Assembly (NCBI GenBank): GCA_934247225.1
Contig: CAKQJE010000038.1
Span: 1 to 6,512, forward strand
Direction of reading: 5' to 3'
From: an uncultured Clostridia bacterium
Lineage (GTDB): Bacteria > Bacillota > Clostridia > Christensenellales > Borkfalkiaceae
Length of the DNA: 6,512 nucleotides
Made by a program: the position numbers and the translations under genes. The notes beneath the pieces were generated by a model. It ran no database searches. It was not told the DNA's origin and was given only the letters and a program-made list of their open reading frames with translations. Below are positions 3,669 to 6,512 of the stretch, in pieces; positions within the stretch are counted from its first letter, which is position 1, and each line of letters opens with the position of its first letter.

Positions 3669-6512
3669 TTATCCGATAACCTGCTCCGCGGTTTCGTAGA
3701 AAGAAATCAATATCTTGTCTTCCGACATACTATCGGAAAAAAATCCGACTTTAAGCGTGTAAGTCTTTCCCGCTTCGAAGTAGTAATTGATCAGGAAATT
3801 GTTATCGTATCCGCCGTCGTCGTCGCCCGCAACCTCTTCGCCGTTCTCGTCGTAAAGATAAGCTTTTGTATCCTTGACGGTAATGCTCGTTATTTTAAGC
3901 CTTATGTTCTCCGATACGGTTATCGTGATTTCCGCCCATTTTCCGTCGCCTGCCGTCACGACATAAAAACATTCGCCGACTACCTCGCCTTCCGTTAAAG
4001 GCGGCAACTTGAATTCTCTGTAAGCTTTAACGGTTTCCGTACCGTTTACGACCGTGAAGCACAACGAAAGATAATAATCGTCGGCATTTAATCCGAGTTC
4101 CTTTATCTTTGCGTTTTTAAGCGCGTCCGCAGCCGCTTTATCGAAACTTATCGTTCTGTTCAACGCGTCGACAACGAATATATCGTTGCCGAAAGCAAGC
4201 TCGACTACGTTTCTCTCCTCGCTTATTCCGTATTTCTCTCTGAGAACGAGCGAAAGGGTGAAACCGTCGTTCTGCAAACCGTTATATGCCGCGACGTAAT
4301 TTTCGCCGTCTTCATAATCGGTTATATCTTCGACGACAACGCCTTCGGGAGTTACGTCGCCGGGGCTTTCCAAAGCTCCGCATTTATAACAGATCATCTC
4401 TTCCGAGTCGGCGACTCCGACGAATTCGTGTCCTTCGGCTTTAACAACGCGTTCTTTGCCGAGCGCGTTTCTGCACATAAGACATTCGTCGACTTCGAGT
4501 CCGTCCGAAGCGCAGGACGAAGCCTTTATTGTACGGACTTCCGAAGCGTGATCGGTACCGTTTTCTTCGTAAGTTCTGCCGTCGCTGTAAGTTATTCTGA
4601 GCGTGTACTTGCAGCCTGCCGCAAAATCATACGTATACTCTTTTTTAACCCACGTTCCGTCTTCTTTTTCGGTATATTCGTATAAGAGATAGATTTTTTC
4701 CAAGCCGTCTTTCGCCGCGATTATCTGTTCGGATTTAACTCCGTTCTTGTCGTGAACGATTTTTGCAGCCACATCCAATCCTTCGGGAATAGTACCGTCG
4801 TAAGGCGTAGTCGTTTCCTTTTCGTATTTTCTGATCGTTTCGCCGTCGGCGGTAATCGTTATCTCCGAATATTCCTGACTGTATACCGTTTCGCCCGAAA
4901 CGTAAATCATCTTCCTCTCGACTCTCTTCGCTTTTCCGTCGTTAAGATTATTGACTACGATATAGATTTCGTCTCTATGCGCCGTTCCCTCTTTATCGGT
5001 GTACTGCTTCTCGGTATATTCGTAAGAGCTTCCGCAATCTTTGCAGACATATTTGCTTGTGTGCGAGCCTGTTTCTTCGTCTTCCGTTTCGGAAAGGTCG
5101 TAATCGTGATACGTATGGGTTTCGTAAACGTATTTTTTGATTATTCCGCTCTCTTCGCCTTTTTCGTATCTTATAACGGCGACAAGCTCGGCGGTGCATT
5201 TCTTGTCTTCCGCTTTGAGCCACAAAACGTCGTAATAAAGCACTAAGTCGCAATCGAAACACGTGTATCTGAACGAACGGTTAAGCGTTTCGTATCTGTC
5301 CCCGTAATTCCCCGGATTGAAATATCCGTCGATCTGTTCCTGACCTTCCGTCAATCCGTCATCGCAAGGAATCAAACTGACACTCTGATGTCCTTTCGTT
5401 TCGACATGGATCTGCTTTCCGCAAACACATTGACTTACGTACGCCTTAAAATTACAGTCTTCGCTCTGTTCGGGAATTTCAATCTCTTCGACGCCGAATT
5501 CCGCATAGAAATGTTTATTACTGTAAACAAACGATTTGTCCAGAACTTCACCGCACTCCGAGCAAGTCGTCGTGACGATCACGCCGTCCGTGCAGTAACC
5601 GTCTTCTATGGCAAGCTCGTAGCTTTGTTCGAACGTTCCGACGTGCGAAAGCGTAATGCTGAATTTATAATCGCACACGGTACACTTCCTGGTCAGTTTT
5701 CCGCCGCAAACGTTATCGCTTTCTTCCTCGACGACTTCGAAATTGTGATAATCGGGCTGAACCGCCGTCAATTCTTTCGTTACGGTATTGTAATAAAAAT
5801 ATGCCGATCTGATTTCGGAAACTCCGTCATTGTACGTTACTTTGTAATGCAAGAGGGAACATAACCAATCGCCGCAATAACCGTAATCATTCAAGGTATA
5901 ATAGTTTTCGACGAATTCGAATTGTACGTTCTCGGCGTCGGAGTCGGCTTCTTTTACGTTCAATCCGGTTATAACTCCGTTTTCGTCCGCGACGAATTCG
6001 AGCGTGGCGGACTCGTAGAATTTCGATTCGACTTTCGTGTTCGGCTTAACAATCGTATAACCGTCGATTTCGGCGACCAACGCTTCGTATTTCGACATAT
6101 CGCCGAGTTCGCCCGGTTTAACGTCGACTTTCGCGCCGATAACGTTCGTAACGTATTCATAATAATTATTGGAAGAATCCGTGCGTTCGCTTACGGGGAA
6201 CTCCGCAAGATTAACGGTGAAAGAAATTATATTTCCTTTCAAGTCGGTGTTAAAGCCGAATGCTTCCGCACCGAGAATTTCCGCCGCGTAGTCTGCCGTG
6301 TCTTCGAGATCGAAACGGATTTTCGCAACGAATTCATCTATCGTTTCTCCTTTCGGCGGATTGATGACAAGCCATACAAAAAACTCGACTGCGTTTTTGG
6401 TTTTGAACGACTCCACAATCTCGGTCACGATATCCGCAACTTCCGCTTCGCTCATTTTGGAGGCTTCCGCGATTATCTGTTTAAGCTTCAATCCGTCGAA
6501 TTCATCTAAAAC
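3669..6512 (-). CDS. giant Cys-x2-Cys-module surface-type protein, 5' end outside the window
   Basis: The frame is open to the window edge (codons for V-L-D-E-F-D-G precede the first possible TTG at 6491), so the N-terminus is missing and 947 residues are visible. Residues here are counted from the TTG codon. About 1-240 is a mixed alpha/beta region without recognised motifs. About 249-490 holds repeated His...Cys...Cys-x2-Cys units (Cys pairs 270/273, 310/313, 411/414, 483/486 and an irregular 355/357). A Lys/Tyr/Thr-rich beta region follows (490-645), then two further pairs (670/673, 701/704). About 838-935 resembles the bacterial PPC-type beta-sandwich, with AYLYDENGEEVAGDDDGG and YFEAGKTYTLKVGF. 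The Cys units resemble the CTxDGxxxxTCxxCG repeats of large Firmicutes surface proteins. Secretion is inferred, since any signal peptide would lie outside the window. No LPXTG motif or membrane anchor ends the protein. The function is unknown; adhesion or glycan contact is a guess. Confidence 0.88.
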   Translation of the reverse strand, partial: VLDEFDGLKLKQIIAEASKMSEAEVADIVTEIVESFKTKNAVEFFVWLVINPPKGETIDEFVAKIRFDLEDTADYAAEILGAEAFGFNTDLKGNIISFTVNLAEFPVSERTDSSNNYYEYVTNVIGAKVDVKPGELGDMSKYEALVAEIDGYTIVKPNTKVESKFYESATLEFVADENGVITGLNVKEADSDAENVQFEFVENYYTLNDYGYCGDWLCSLLHYKVTYNDGVSEIRSAYFYYNTVTKELTAVQPDYHNFEVVEEESDNVCGGKLTRKCTVCDYKFSITLSHVGTFEQSYELAIEDGYCTDGVIVTTTCSECGEVLDKSFVYSNKHFYAEFGVEEIEIPEQSEDCNFKAYVSQCVCGKQIHVETKGHQSVSLIPCDDGLTEGQEQIDGYFNPGNYGDRYETLNRSFRYTCFDCDLVLYYDVLWLKAEDKKCTAELVAVIRYEKGEESGIIKKYVYETHTYHDYDLSETEDEETGSHTSKYVCKDCGSSYEYTEKQYTDKEGTAHRDEIYIVVNNLNDGKAKRVERKMIYVSGETVYSQEYSEITITADGETIRKYEKETTTPYDGTIPEGLDVAAKIVHDKNGVKSEQIIAAKDGLEKIYLLYEYTEKEDGTWVKKEYTYDFAAGCKYTLRITYSDGRTYEENGTDHASEVRTIKASSCASDGLEVDECLMCRNALGKERVVKAEGHEFVGVADSEEMICYKCGALESPGDVTPEGVVVEDITDYEDGENYVAAYNGLQNDGFTLSLVLREKYGISEERNVVELAFGNDIFVVDALNRTISFDKAAADALKNAKIKELGLNADDYYLSLCFTVVNGTETVKAYREFKLPPLTEGEVVGECFYVVTAGDGKWAEITITVSENIRLKITSITVKDTKAYLYDENGEEVAGDDDGGYDNNFLINYYFEAGKTYTLKVGFFSDSMSEDKILISFYETAEQVIG
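5022..5747 (-). repeat. degenerate protein repeat of His/Cys-x2-Cys modules
   Basis: Within the giant gene, about five diverged units follow one another. Each has a His, an upstream Cys in most cases, then Cys-x2-Cys. Clear examples are CGGKLTRKCTVC and CTDGVIVTTTCSEC, the latter with 9 residues between the first two Cys. A distant copy with the same 9-residue spacing is CASDGLEVDECLMC (coded near 4514-4473). The pattern suggests bound metal such as zinc, or disulfides, but the repeats share little DNA identity by eye, so they are old duplications. Confidence 0.55.

Noticed and set aside
3669..6491. TTG at 6491 as the true start of the giant gene
   Set aside because: The frame stays open upstream to the window edge, the TTG has no Shine-Dalgarno site before it, and the first residues are not a signal peptide, so the real start most likely lies outside.
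5922..6509. Plus-strand open frame of 195 codons opposite the giant gene
   Set aside because: It is Phe/Arg-rich antisense of GAA, AAA and TCG-type codons with no recognisable motif. The minus-strand frame continues unbroken over 2.8 kb.

Overview
The window looks like a chromosomal stretch from an uncultured Gram-positive anaerobe of the Bacillota (Clostridia-like). The grounds are AGGAG-type Shine-Dalgarno sites, a lipoprotein signal peptide, an RsgI-like anti-sigma protein and a giant Cys-rich surface-type protein of a kind common in gut Firmicutes. Lysine and glutamate codons (AAA, GAA) are very frequent in the genes. This makes their antisense strand rich in TTT/TTC and free of stops, so many long Phe-rich plus-strand frames exist that are not genes. 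The taxonomic guess is by eye and of low certainty.

All five supported genes lie on the minus strand; in transcription order, from high to low coordinates, they are as follows. (1) 3669-6512: a very large, probably secreted protein, cut at its N-terminus by the window edge, with a series of His/Cys-x2-Cys modules and a C-terminal PPC-like beta domain. (2) 2947-3594: a small SGNH/GDSL hydrolase with all catalytic blocks, closed by a good intrinsic terminator at 2903-2934. (3) 2237-2758: an ECF-type RNA polymerase sigma factor. (4) 1254-2240: a single-pass membrane protein with an RsgI-like IDVNPN motif, translationally coupled to the sigma gene by an ATGA overlap and presumably its anti-sigma factor. 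(5) 166-1137: a secreted lipoprotein of unknown function. The leftmost 165 bases hold no convincing gene but contain several inverted repeats.

The most interesting signal is regulatory. The region upstream of the sigma gene (about 2822-2876) and the region upstream of the lipoprotein gene (about 1181-1234) share a gap-free block with the form GAGAAT - 16 nt - CGTATA on the minus strand, preceded by a T-rich tract. This is the layout of an ECF sigma promoter. It suggests that the sigma factor activates its own sigma/anti-sigma operon and the adjacent lipoprotein, making a compact three-gene envelope-signalling module. The anti-sigma pairs an RsgI-type juxtamembrane motif with a short cytosolic segment and an acidic helical C-terminus, and the lipoprotein matches no family I recognise, so the module may be undescribed in detail.

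Two perfect GC-rich hairpins (119-147 and 3609-3642) lie just after minus-strand genes but lack a U-tract on that strand. The second is followed by a T-rich run only on the plus strand, and sits directly in front of the SGNH start codon, which has no visible Shine-Dalgarno sequence.
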